Shown: positions 1 through 6,823 of the stretch, in pieces
Layout of the letters: each line of letters begins with the position of its first letter
How positions within the stretch are numbered: the first letter of the stretch is position 1
IMG/VR virus record: IMGVR_UViG_3300009419_001480
Coordinates: 1 to 28,632 of that record
Strand: one strand, 5' to 3'
DNA from: a virus
Length of the DNA: 28,632 bases
The notes under the pieces: model-generated
Databases searched by the model: none
What the model was told of the DNA's origin: nothing
The model's input: the letters and a program-made list of their open reading frames with translations, nothing else
Made by a program: the position numbers and the translations under genes

Positions 1-1464
1 CATGTTGTATGAATCTTGCTCAGGAGCTGCGTTAGATACGTGGAAATACTCTAAATCATCGAATACTGCAGAAACTTCTGAAGAAACAACGATCCAGTTA
101 GCACCACCTCTTAATGTAGTCTTGTGGATTTGAGCAGAAATTTGGTTAACTTTAGTAACTAAAGTTTGGTTCCAATCTTTTTGTGTGTAACCTTGTAAAG
201 TTGCACCACCAGTTCCACCGTATTTCCATTCGTTGTAATCCCACTTAGCTTTCCAAGCCGCACCTTTACGTAAATCACGTAAGATTTCACGGTCAACTTC
301 AGCTGCGATTTGCTCAGATAATAAAGCTGTTAATTCAGCTTCAGCGTCGATGTTGTGGAATGCACTAACGTCTTGTGCTAATTCAGGAGACCAGCTAGCT
401 CTTAATTTTCTTTCAGTTACAGAAACTGTTACTGATTCCAAATCAAAAGAAACTTCACCGATTGCATCTTCAAATTCTAAAGTTGCATAACGACGGTAAG
501 TTGCTGTAAAGTCAGTACCATCTAAAGATGTTGTACCTGTTACAGAATAGTTAGAGAAACCTGCAGTAGATGAATAAGATTGTAAATCAACGTTTAAGTA
601 GATTGAACCTTCTTCATCACAGATATCGTTAAAGTTAAGACCATTTGCACCTGCAGATCTTGAACCGTATTCTACAATACCTTTACCATATTTTTGTGTT
701 ACTACGTTAAATGGTAAAGATGTTCTACCACTTAAGTTAGCAATACGAGGACATGTTAAAGATAATGAAGCTAAAAATTCTTCAGTGTCCATTTCGTTAC
801 CGTCTGGACCTGATAATTTACCTTGACCTAATTTAGAGAAACCAGTTAATTTCAAGATAACTGAACCTAATGAAGTTACAGTTGAACCTGAAGTGTAAGT
901 TACTCCGTTACCCTCAGCACCTGCTGCGAATTCATGAAGTGAAGTACCTGTTAAAGAAACGATTGAAAAATCACCTTTAGAGTAATCAAACAAACCTTGG
1001 TCGTTTGCATCACTGTTCTCGTAGAAACGATCATACAAGTTAATACCTGTGTAACCAGTAGAAGCACTAGATCCACCAGCACCACCTGGGATACCGTAAG
1101 GAGAATAGTGTGCATTACCTGCAGTTCTTTCTTGGATTTTAGGTACGAAGAAGAACAATTTACCAATTGGTAAGTTCATTGCTTGTACTGAAACGATGTC
1201 GTTTGCTAATAATTTAGAGAATACACGACGGATAATTGGGAAAACTACAGTCTCGAAAGAACCAGATGCATCAGCTGTTGCTGCTTCATTGATTAAGTAA
1301 GACGCTTGGTTTTCATACAATTGCGCGATGTTATCTTTTTGGTGACCGTTAAGACCTTCTAAAAAGCCTAAGTCATCCCATTTTTTGATGGTATCTTCTT
1401 TGATAACACGAAGGTGCTTAAGACCGATGTTACCTACCATACCTGATTCTAATAATGCTCCCAT
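1..1464 (-). CDS. 23: Major capsid protein, T4 gp23-like (C-terminus cut by window edge)
   Basis: My translation gives 488 codons in one open frame from the ATG at 1464 to the window edge, so only the C-terminus is missing (T4 gp23 is 521 aa). The protein forms the hexameric shell of a T4-type head. After an N-terminal propeptide region comes the family-like stretch PIIRRVFSKLLANDIVSVQ followed by AMNLPIGKLFFF, matching the T4 region just after maturation cleavage. A T4 protease-type site (I-x-E before A) lies at LINE/AATA, residues 57-64, close to the T4 cleavage after Glu65. Later segments include ERKLRASWSPELAQD, EAELTALLSEQIAAEVDREI and GGANWIVVSSEVS, typical of the gp23 core. It is preceded by scaffold and protease genes, the T4 order. 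There is no Shine-Dalgarno sequence, only an A-rich leader. The family call is firm; the exact length is unknown. Confidence 0.95.
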   Translation of the reverse strand, partial: MGALLESGMVGNIGLKHLRVIKEDTIKKWDDLGFLEGLNGHQKDNIAQLYENQASYLINEAATADASGSFETVVFPIIRRVFSKLLANDIVSVQAMNLPIGKLFFFVPKIQERTAGNAHYSPYGIPGGAGGSSASTGYTGINLYDRFYENSDANDQGLFDYSKGDFSIVSLTGTSLHEFAAGAEGNGVTYTSGSTVTSLGSVILKLTGFSKLGQGKLSGPDGNEMDTEEFLASLSLTCPRIANLSGRTSLPFNVVTQKYGKGIVEYGSRSAGANGLNFNDICDEEGSIYLNVDLQSYSSTAGFSNYSVTGTTSLDGTDFTATYRRYATLEFEDAIGEVSFDLESVTVSVTERKLRASWSPELAQDVSAFHNIDAEAELTALLSEQIAAEVDREILRDLRKGAAWKAKWDYNEWKYGGTGGATLQGYTQKDWNQTLVTKVNQISAQIHKTTLRGGANWIVVSSEVSAVFDDLEYFHVSNAAPEQDSYNM

Positions 1465-1495
1465 TTTGAATATTTGTTTTTGGTTTTTTTATTTA

Positions 1496-2665
1496 TTATT
1501 TTATTTTACCCATTAAATCTTTCATTCTCTTGAATTGTGGATTCTCATAAGCTTTAGCTTCTGATAACACTTCTTGAGATGTTGATGTTGATGGAGTGTT
1601 AGAGATTTTTTCAACAACTGATTCGGTAACTGTAGTTTTTGTACCTAATTCAGTTTTTATTGTATTGAATAGACTTTTAGCCTCATTCATAGTAGAAACT
1701 GAATCAAATCTCTTTAATATGTTCAATTTCTCTTGTTTAGTTGTAGAATGTTCTGTAAATAAACGTGTAGCATAAGCTAAGTTTGCATTGAAAACAGCAA
1801 CTTCATTAAGTTTTTCTTTAAAAAGGATTAAAGCCTTCTTATACTCAGAATTTTGTTTTTTCAAATTTTCAACTTCTTCATTCATTTCGTGACGTCCAGC
1901 TTTGTATTTTTTACCCTGAGGTGCTCTAACGTCAGCTCCGAATGTTCTTGCAGCTTCACCAACTTCTTCTTCTTTAGATTCTTCTTCCTCTTCAGAAACC
2001 TCAATTTCTTCAGAATCTTCGTCTTCTTCATCTAACTCAATTTCGTACATGATTTCTTCGTCCGTTTCAGGTTCCATTTCTGGCATTTCCATTTCCGAAT
2101 CATCATCACCATCAAGTTTGATAATATAATCGTCTTCATCTGTTGTAAGTTCTACATTGTTACCGTCTTTTTTAACTACAATACCATCTTCTGGTTTCAT
2201 AGCCTTGAAAACTTTAAGAACTTCATCATCTGAAGCACCAGTCATGTCCATCACATCTTCGTCCTCATCGGAAAAATCATCCATAGATGGTTCTTCGTCT
2301 TCTGATTCTGAATCTGTAGGTAATTCATCATCACCCATTTCTGAGTCTAATGAATCGATACCCTTAGTTGGATCTTCGTTATCGAGGTCTGTTGTGTCAT
2401 TTTCAGCATCATCAGCTTCAGCATCATCTGCTGTTGCTTCATCGTCTGACATATCGTCTGCCTCTTCTTCAGGATTAACTTCATCTTCTGGTTGTTCATC
2501 CATAGGGATTTCAGTTTCTTCCTCTTCTTCCAATGATTCTTTAAGCAAGTCATTCAGTTCTTGTTTCATAGTTGAAGCAAGTATACCCTTTGCATTTTGC
2601 TTTACTGCTTCTTCAAGTGTTTGTACTTGAAGTAACGCTTGTTCTAAAATTGATTTTTCAGTCAT
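1496..2665 (-). CDS. 22: Prohead core scaffolding protein, T4 gp22-like
   Basis: 389 aa. Assigned to the internal scaffold on which the T4-type prohead assembles and which is later degraded by gp21. Position between protease and capsid genes is the main evidence. The protein is highly acidic: roughly residues 40-235 are Glu/Asp-rich low complexity. The C-terminal third (about 255-389) is predicted helical, as expected of a core protein. T4 gp22 is 269 aa, so this one is enlarged by its acidic tract. The last residues (KRMKDLMGKIK) resemble the C-terminal RMKKLMG of the neighbouring protease. The start at 2665 is followed by the helical MTEKSILEQALLQVQTLEE. Direct similarity to T4 gp22 is weak by eye, so the name is partly synteny-based. 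Confidence 0.8.
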   Translation of the reverse strand: MTEKSILEQALLQVQTLEEAVKQNAKGILASTMKQELNDLLKESLEEEEETEIPMDEQPEDEVNPEEEADDMSDDEATADDAEADDAENDTTDLDNEDPTKGIDSLDSEMGDDELPTDSESEDEEPSMDDFSDEDEDVMDMTGASDDEVLKVFKAMKPEDGIVVKKDGNNVELTTDEDDYIIKLDGDDDSEMEMPEMEPETDEEIMYEIELDEEDEDSEEIEVSEEEEESKEEEVGEAARTFGADVRAPQGKKYKAGRHEMNEEVENLKKQNSEYKKALILFKEKLNEVAVFNANLAYATRLFTEHSTTKQEKLNILKRFDSVSTMNEAKSLFNTIKTELGTKTTVTESVVEKISNTPSTSTSQEVLSEAKAYENPQFKRMKDLMGKIK

Positions 2666-2688
2666 TGTGAAATTTTGTTTTATTATCT

Positions 2689-2696
2689 TATAAATA
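2689..2696 (-). promoter_or_regulatory. TATTTATA box upstream of scaffold gene, candidate late promoter
   Basis: TATTTATA on the coding strand, 23 nt before the gp22 start in an 85-nt intergenic gap. The same octamer occurs before several other genes of the window, always in the same orientation relative to the gene. No TTG element at the usual Bacteroidota -33 distance was seen. Promoter function is inferred. Confidence 0.4.
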
Positions 2697-2750
2697 GTAC
2701 GATTTTATGAAAAATTCTCTTTTTCAATATAACTACCCCTATAAAATTTA

Positions 2751-3434
2751 TTATTTGGATAAAAAAGTATCTAAATTCCCCATTAATTTTTTCATTCTGC
2801 TCTCAACTTGGGGTTTTTTCTCTTCAGACTCTTGATATTGGTCTCTATCTGCTTGGTCAGCAAAAACATATGCACCGGGAGTAGATGGTGACGATACTAA
2901 ATCGAAACACACTAACTCAAAGTCTTCTTGAACAATATTCTGTCCTTTTACGTTTTTAAGTGAACCAACACCACGAGAAGATATACCTAAAGTGGCTCCG
3001 TTCATAATTAACATTGCGGCTTGGTCCCCCTTAGTAGATACAATACCCATCTTTCTCCAACCAGGAGAAGTGAATAATTTAATTTTACCCATTAGGATTC
3101 TACCGTCCCACCATGTTTCAAGAATTGAATGGGATACCCTATCTAAATCGATAAGTGAAGATGATGGGTGGTTTAGTTCATTTAAGGCACCACCCTTTTT
3201 AATTAATGTTTGATATTTCTCGTTTTCCCTTTTAAGTAACATCTCAGGATAAATCCTTCCGTTCTTATTTGCAGTATCGTATTTTTGCAAAACAGCATAA
3301 AGGATAAGGTCTTGTGAAAAGTCCATATCCTTTGCCTCTTTAATAATTTGTTTGTTATCCTCTGGTGAAACGTGACCAGCATCGTATTCTATTAAAATTC
3401 CGTGTCCAGTCTCTTTTGGTCCTAATATCTTCAT
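2751..3434 (-). CDS. 21: Prohead core protease, T4 gp21-like
   Basis: 227 aa, close to T4 gp21 (212 aa). It is the serine-type maturation protease inside the prohead, cutting scaffold and capsid propeptides after (L/I)xE. Visible family signatures are the N-terminal strand LILYAVLQKYDTANKNGRIYP, the histidine motif ELNHP (His89) and the nucleophile motif LGISSRG (Ser152 or Ser153), followed by FELVCFDLVSSPSTPGA. The C-terminus carries RMKKLMG, shared with the scaffold's C-terminus. It lies between the 141-aa gene and gp22, with a TATTTATA box 16 nt before its ATG. The annotation is firm; which of the two adjacent serines is catalytic is not certain. Confidence 0.94.
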   Translation of the reverse strand: MKILGPKETGHGILIEYDAGHVSPEDNKQIIKEAKDMDFSQDLILYAVLQKYDTANKNGRIYPEMLLKRENEKYQTLIKKGGALNELNHPSSSLIDLDRVSHSILETWWDGRILMGKIKLFTSPGWRKMGIVSTKGDQAAMLIMNGATLGISSRGVGSLKNVKGQNIVQEDFELVCFDLVSSPSTPGAYVFADQADRDQYQESEEKKPQVESRMKKLMGNLDTFLSK

Positions 3435-3450
3435 TTATAGATTTTATTAC

Positions 3451-3458
3451 TATAAATA
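3451..3458 (-). promoter_or_regulatory. TATTTATA box upstream of prohead protease gene
   Basis: TGTATTTATAG on the coding strand, 16 nt before the gp21 ATG, in the short gap after the 141-aa gene. It matches the boxes before scaffold, portal, terminase and the 332-aa gene. Candidate late promoter, inferred. Confidence 0.42.
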
Positions 3459-3472
3459 CATCAAGAACCAAG

Positions 3473-3898
3473 TTATTTCTTACTTTTGTGAAAATTGAAT
3501 AGTTTTTTATCAATTAAACTACCATCGATAACATCTTCCAATAAATTTTTTATTGTATTTTTAATTTCTTTTGATTTAACATCGAATTGTTTCTCAACGT
3601 ATAAAGTTATTTCAAGATTCATAAATGACCTTTTTTCTAACTTAATACCTTTTGTTCTTATATCCAAATCCACAATACATTGGTCTTTAAAATTTGAATC
3701 TTTAAGGTTGTATATTGATTCTTTTATTTTTCTTCTTGTTTTTAAAATAGTTTGATTATAATCTTCAGTGTCATTTTCTGGTTGTACCCAAGAATTCAAT
3801 TTTAAATAAACAGTTTTAAGATTTTTAAAATCTACGGTACCGTAACCGATTTTTACATTATTGTAAATCCCTAATGGGATATACTTACCTGTTTTCAT
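3473..3898 (-). CDS. Conserved-looking protein of unknown function in the gp67/gp68 position
   Basis: 141 aa, not recognised. It begins MKTGKYIPLGIYNNVKIGYG and has mixed alpha/beta composition: a beta-rich first half (TVDFKNLKTVYLKLNSWVQP), a basic middle (ILKTRRKIKESIYNL), a strand ITLYVEKQFDV and a C-terminal helix. No signal peptide or membrane segment. It sits directly upstream of the protease gene, where T4 has the small prohead core genes 67 and 68. A head-assembly role would fit by position, but I see no sequence motif proving it. The 106-nt gap upstream is shared with the divergent bS21 gene; TATTTTTG at 3972-3965 on the minus strand fits TAnnTTTG and could be its promoter. Confidence 0.75.
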   Translation of the reverse strand: MKTGKYIPLGIYNNVKIGYGTVDFKNLKTVYLKLNSWVQPENDTEDYNQTILKTRRKIKESIYNLKDSNFKDQCIVDLDIRTKGIKLEKRSFMNLEITLYVEKQFDVKSKEIKNTIKNLLEDVIDGSLIDKKLFNFHKSKK

Positions 3899-3955
3899 TA
3901 ATTTCTCATTATTATATATTATTTTATGGTGTTATTAAAAAATAAGGAAAAAAAC

Positions 3956-3986
3956 TTACAAAACCAAAAATAATTTTATATATTTG
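3956..3986 (+). promoter_or_regulatory. Bacteroidota-type promoter of the phage bS21 gene
   Basis: TATATTTG at 3979-3986 is an exact match to the Bacteroidota -7 consensus TAnnTTTG; TTACA at 3956-3960, 18 nt upstream, is a possible -33 element (TTG expected). The predicted leader before the ATG at 4005 is only about 15 nt, is almost purely A/T and has no Shine-Dalgarno-like purine run. Confidence 0.55.
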
Positions 3987-4004
3987 TAATATACTTATTA
4001 TATT

Positions 4005-4196
4005 ATGATTATAATCGATTTATCAAAAGAAAAGAGCATTGAAAGTGCACTCAGAACCTACAAACAAAAAGTTCAGAAAACTAAGCAAATTCAAAAATTA
4101 AGGGAAAGACAACAATTTGAAAAACCTTCAGTTACTAGAAGAAAAGAAGTTTTAAAAGCTGTGTATGTTCAACAAATAAAAAACGGTCTTAATTAA
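4005..4196 (+). CDS. rpsU: Small ribosomal subunit protein bS21, phage-encoded
   Basis: 63 aa, the usual bS21 length. The pattern is diagnostic: MIIIDLSKEKSIESALRTYK at the start, the helix RERQQFEKPSVTRRKEVLKA at residues 33-52, and a basic composition. bS21 binds the 30S platform beside the 3' end of 16S rRNA. In Bacteroidota it is known to help occlude the anti-Shine-Dalgarno sequence; a tyrosine near position 54 contributes in Flavobacterium, and Tyr54 is present here (AVYVQQ). The gene is on the strand opposite to the head genes around it, has its own promoter, and ends inside a bidirectional hairpin. The encoded protein probably joins host ribosomes and changes which messages they start on. 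That effect is inferred; the family identity is clear. Confidence 0.93.
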   Translation: MIIIDLSKEKSIESALRTYKQKVQKTKQIQKLRERQQFEKPSVTRRKEVLKAVYVQQIKNGLN

Positions 4197-4208
4197 GACC
4201 GTTTTTTA
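4177..4208. terminator. Perfect 32-nt palindrome, bidirectional terminator overlapping two stop codons
   Basis: Every base from 4177 to 4192 pairs with 4193-4208. The GC core is CGGTCTT/AAGACCG, flanked by A-runs on one side and T-runs on the other, so it can act as an intrinsic terminator in both directions. The stops of bS21 (4194-4196) and of the converging 248-aa gene (4191-4189) lie in its centre, so both proteins end in KNGLN. Confidence 0.85.
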
Positions 4209-4935
4209 ATTCTGTTAATCTGTAGTAGTTGTACTTAGATGTTGTCATTTTACTAACTTCATCTTTTACTTTATTTAGTTTAGTGGTTAATTCAGTGTCA
4301 TTTGACTCATTTAAAAGTGTAGATACTTGATTAATGATTGATTCTTGTAATTCATTACTTTTGATAATTAAATCATCATGGGTAATTGATAAAATAGTCT
4401 TTAATTCTTCTTTTTGTGATTCTGATAATGTGTTAGAATATAAAACATTAAAATTGTTTGCCAAAACGGCTTGTAACAATGTTTCGTTTGGTACTAATGT
4501 CGAACCTTTAGATTCTTGTATTTCCTTTTTAGTTGTTAAATGATTTACTAATTTATTTTTAGCAATTACTTTCTTCTCAATATTTGATAATGAATCTTTT
4601 TCAGATAATATATCTAAAGACTCATATAATTCGTTATTTTCTATTTCGACATCACCTAATTTACTATGTAGAGATTCACAAAATACATTTAAATCATTCC
4701 AGTTACCCATTGGTTGACCGAAATATGTATTTAATCCCTCAACATACAATTTTGCGGTTTCCTTATCTTCAATATATTTGTTTTCAATTTCTTCATAAAA
4801 CAAATACATTTCTTTAAATGCTTTGTTTTCTTTAATTGTGTTTAATATATCCTTAACTTCTTTCTTATTTTCTTTAGAATAAGACTCAGTTAATTTTGTC
4901 AACATTTTGGTTTTTATAACCCCGAATTTGTTCAT
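4189..4935 (-). CDS. Unknown helical protein between portal and protease genes
   Basis: 248 aa, not recognised. Composition is rich in Lys, Glu, Asn and Leu, with long predicted helices and coiled-coil-like stretches (ILNTIKENKAFKEMYLFYEE, LSESQKEELKTILS, LNKVKDEVSKM). No signal peptide, membrane segment or catalytic motif. It begins 2 nt after the portal stop codon, so it is almost certainly co-transcribed and perhaps translationally coupled to portal. Location beside portal and prohead genes suggests a head assembly or core role, like T4 gp67/gp68, but this is positional inference. Its final codons and stop form half of the palindromic terminator shared with bS21. Confidence 0.75.
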   Translation of the reverse strand: MNKFGVIKTKMLTKLTESYSKENKKEVKDILNTIKENKAFKEMYLFYEEIENKYIEDKETAKLYVEGLNTYFGQPMGNWNDLNVFCESLHSKLGDVEIENNELYESLDILSEKDSLSNIEKKVIAKNKLVNHLTTKKEIQESKGSTLVPNETLLQAVLANNFNVLYSNTLSESQKEELKTILSITHDDLIIKSNELQESIINQVSTLLNESNDTELTTKLNKVKDEVSKMTTSKYNYYRLTELKNGLN

Positions 4936-4937
4936 TT

Positions 4938-6770
4938 TTAATCGTTTATAATATCGTTCAATTTATTTTCTATTTCATAAATATTCTGTTGAGCTCTTTC
5001 CATGTCAAATAAAATATTTTTTCCTTCTTTTTCTTCTCCCAACATACTCAATATCTTTGATTTTTTAGATTTAGTAAAAGATTCACTCAATGGAGCATCT
5101 CCCTCACCACCCGATGGAGGGGTTGCGGGTGCTCCACCCATATCCATTCCACCACCTGCGTCTTCAGTACCCATAGCACCAGCGGCTTCTAATTTTTGTC
5201 TTTCCTCTTCTGAAATACCATATTTGGAATCCACATCGTCAAATACACCAGAACGTTTAATTACATTTTGTGTATTCGTTAACTCAAATCCCATCGCTCT
5301 TTCAAGACGTTGTTGTTGTAAGTCTAATATAACTTCGGAATCACTCATACCAAGTATATTCTTTTTAGCCCATGTATGTGAAACAGGTAAGATACCCACT
5401 TGAGATTGGTCAGATGTCGCATCTTTATACAATGTAATTTTTTCTTTCCACTGTTCGATTTTTAATAAATCAGATTGTGCTGAAGGATTAGTTAATGATA
5501 AAGAAAAATTATTTAACTCATCTTCTAAACCTAAAAGATATAAATGTACTAATGCAATTTTATTTAATTCTTGAATAACAGATTTTTGAATTCTGTTAAT
5601 TGTTCTTGCAAAACGAATATCCATTAATGCTAAACTCTTACCTTCACCAACAACCTCCTCAAATCCTAAGAATGCTTTTGGAATACGTAATGCCGCCAAT
5701 AATTTCTTTTGGATATATTCAATATCTGCAATTTCACCTAAATTTTGTGCTCCAGGTAAAGTTTCAATTGGATTACTTTGTGCTGGGTCACGAACAGGAA
5801 TGAAATAATCTTGGTCTACAGCCATTTGATTATATCTCATATCTACGTTACCATTACGTGGGTCTGAAACCTGATCTCTTTTAAATTTGTTTGCAACACG
5901 TTGTACATATGGTTCGATATCTTTATCGTCCATATTACCAACGAATACTTTGAATACACGTCTTTCAGGTGCTCTTGATGTTCTGTAAATTAACATCGCA
6001 TCTTCAGCAAGTAAAAGTTGTTTCCAAATTCTTCTAATCTTATCTAACATAGAAGTACCGTATGGTAACTTTCTATCATCACCTAATAATCTAAAGTGAG
6101 CAATTTCCCACGCTTGGAATTCTAAATCTTTATTCTTCCAAGTAAATCTTAATTCTCTTGTTGGTACTTTAATATCAGTATAAGAGTTTGGTGTTTTAGA
6201 TGCCGCACCTTCAATTCTTTCAATCTCAATATTTGGTAATTGTTGACAACCAACAACTCCCTTTTCAGGGTCTATTTTTAAATAAACAAAATCATCACCA
6301 TACTTACAAAGACCTCTAGTCCACATTTGTAAGTTTGTATTAACATCTAATTTGTTATTGAATAAATCATCTAATATATTTTTAACTCTATCTGAATCTG
6401 AAAATATTGTTAATATTTGTCCTTTCTCAGACATGGTTGTTGATTCTTCAGCGTAAATGTCTAACGCCGCAGATATCTCAGGAGTAAACTCCATAGATTC
6501 ATAATCGTAATATGCCGATAATCTATTTGGTTCGTAGTAAACAGATTGGTTGTAAAGTGATTGGTCTAACTTAGTCCATTTATCTGCAATGTATTGACTC
6601 TGTTGAGCTTGTAACATTGCCTTTTCATACTCTTCTCTACTGTCTGTTTTTAATATTTCATCTTTATTGAAATTGAACGAAGGTGGAGCGACATTTTTTT
6701 GTTTTGCTTGATTTGGATAACCAAACACCTTTGTTAATCTCTGAAAGACGGTAAGATTCTGTTCTGCCAT
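4938..6770 (-). CDS. 20: Portal protein, T4 gp20-like
   Basis: 610 aa (T4 gp20: 524 aa). It forms the dodecameric portal through which DNA is packaged and which nucleates the prohead. Family-like stretches include RLSAYYDYESMEFTPEISAA (about 83-102), LDIYAEESTTMSEKG, CKYGDDFVYLKIDPEKGVVG, FRLLGDDRKLPYGTSMLDKI, RAPERRVFKVFVGNM, LPGAQNLGEIADIEYIQKKL and ALRIPKAFLGFEE with GEGKSLALMDIRFARTI. The region near 545-580 is Gly/Pro/Met-rich low complexity, followed by a basic patch (FTKSKKSKILSMLGEE) and a C-terminal helix. The extra C-terminal part explains the greater length. It lies directly after terminase. A TATTTATA box ends only 3 nt before the ATG. Confidence 0.96.
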   Translation of the reverse strand: MAEQNLTVFQRLTKVFGYPNQAKQKNVAPPSFNFNKDEILKTDSREEYEKAMLQAQQSQYIADKWTKLDQSLYNQSVYYEPNRLSAYYDYESMEFTPEISAALDIYAEESTTMSEKGQILTIFSDSDRVKNILDDLFNNKLDVNTNLQMWTRGLCKYGDDFVYLKIDPEKGVVGCQQLPNIEIERIEGAASKTPNSYTDIKVPTRELRFTWKNKDLEFQAWEIAHFRLLGDDRKLPYGTSMLDKIRRIWKQLLLAEDAMLIYRTSRAPERRVFKVFVGNMDDKDIEPYVQRVANKFKRDQVSDPRNGNVDMRYNQMAVDQDYFIPVRDPAQSNPIETLPGAQNLGEIADIEYIQKKLLAALRIPKAFLGFEEVVGEGKSLALMDIRFARTINRIQKSVIQELNKIALVHLYLLGLEDELNNFSLSLTNPSAQSDLLKIEQWKEKITLYKDATSDQSQVGILPVSHTWAKKNILGMSDSEVILDLQQQRLERAMGFELTNTQNVIKRSGVFDDVDSKYGISEEERQKLEAAGAMGTEDAGGGMDMGGAPATPPSGGEGDAPLSESFTKSKKSKILSMLGEEKEGKNILFDMERAQQNIYEIENKLNDIIND

Positions 6771-6773
6771 GTA

Positions 6774-6781
6774 TATAAATA
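6774..6781 (-). promoter_or_regulatory. TATTTATA box immediately upstream of portal gene
   Basis: GTATTTATATAC on the coding strand with the ATG only 3 nt after the octamer, the same spacing as at terminase. If this is a -10 type element the transcript would be leaderless or nearly so. Candidate only. Confidence 0.38.
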
Positions 6782-6823
6782 CTTTTCTTTATAATATAAA
6801 CTAAATTATTGATAAATGGAATC

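Noticed and set aside
2157-2630. Plus-strand 157-aa Ser-rich open frame opposite the scaffold gene
   Set aside because: It is the mirror of the acidic GAA/GAT-rich coding sequence of the scaffold; composition is explained by the opposite strand.
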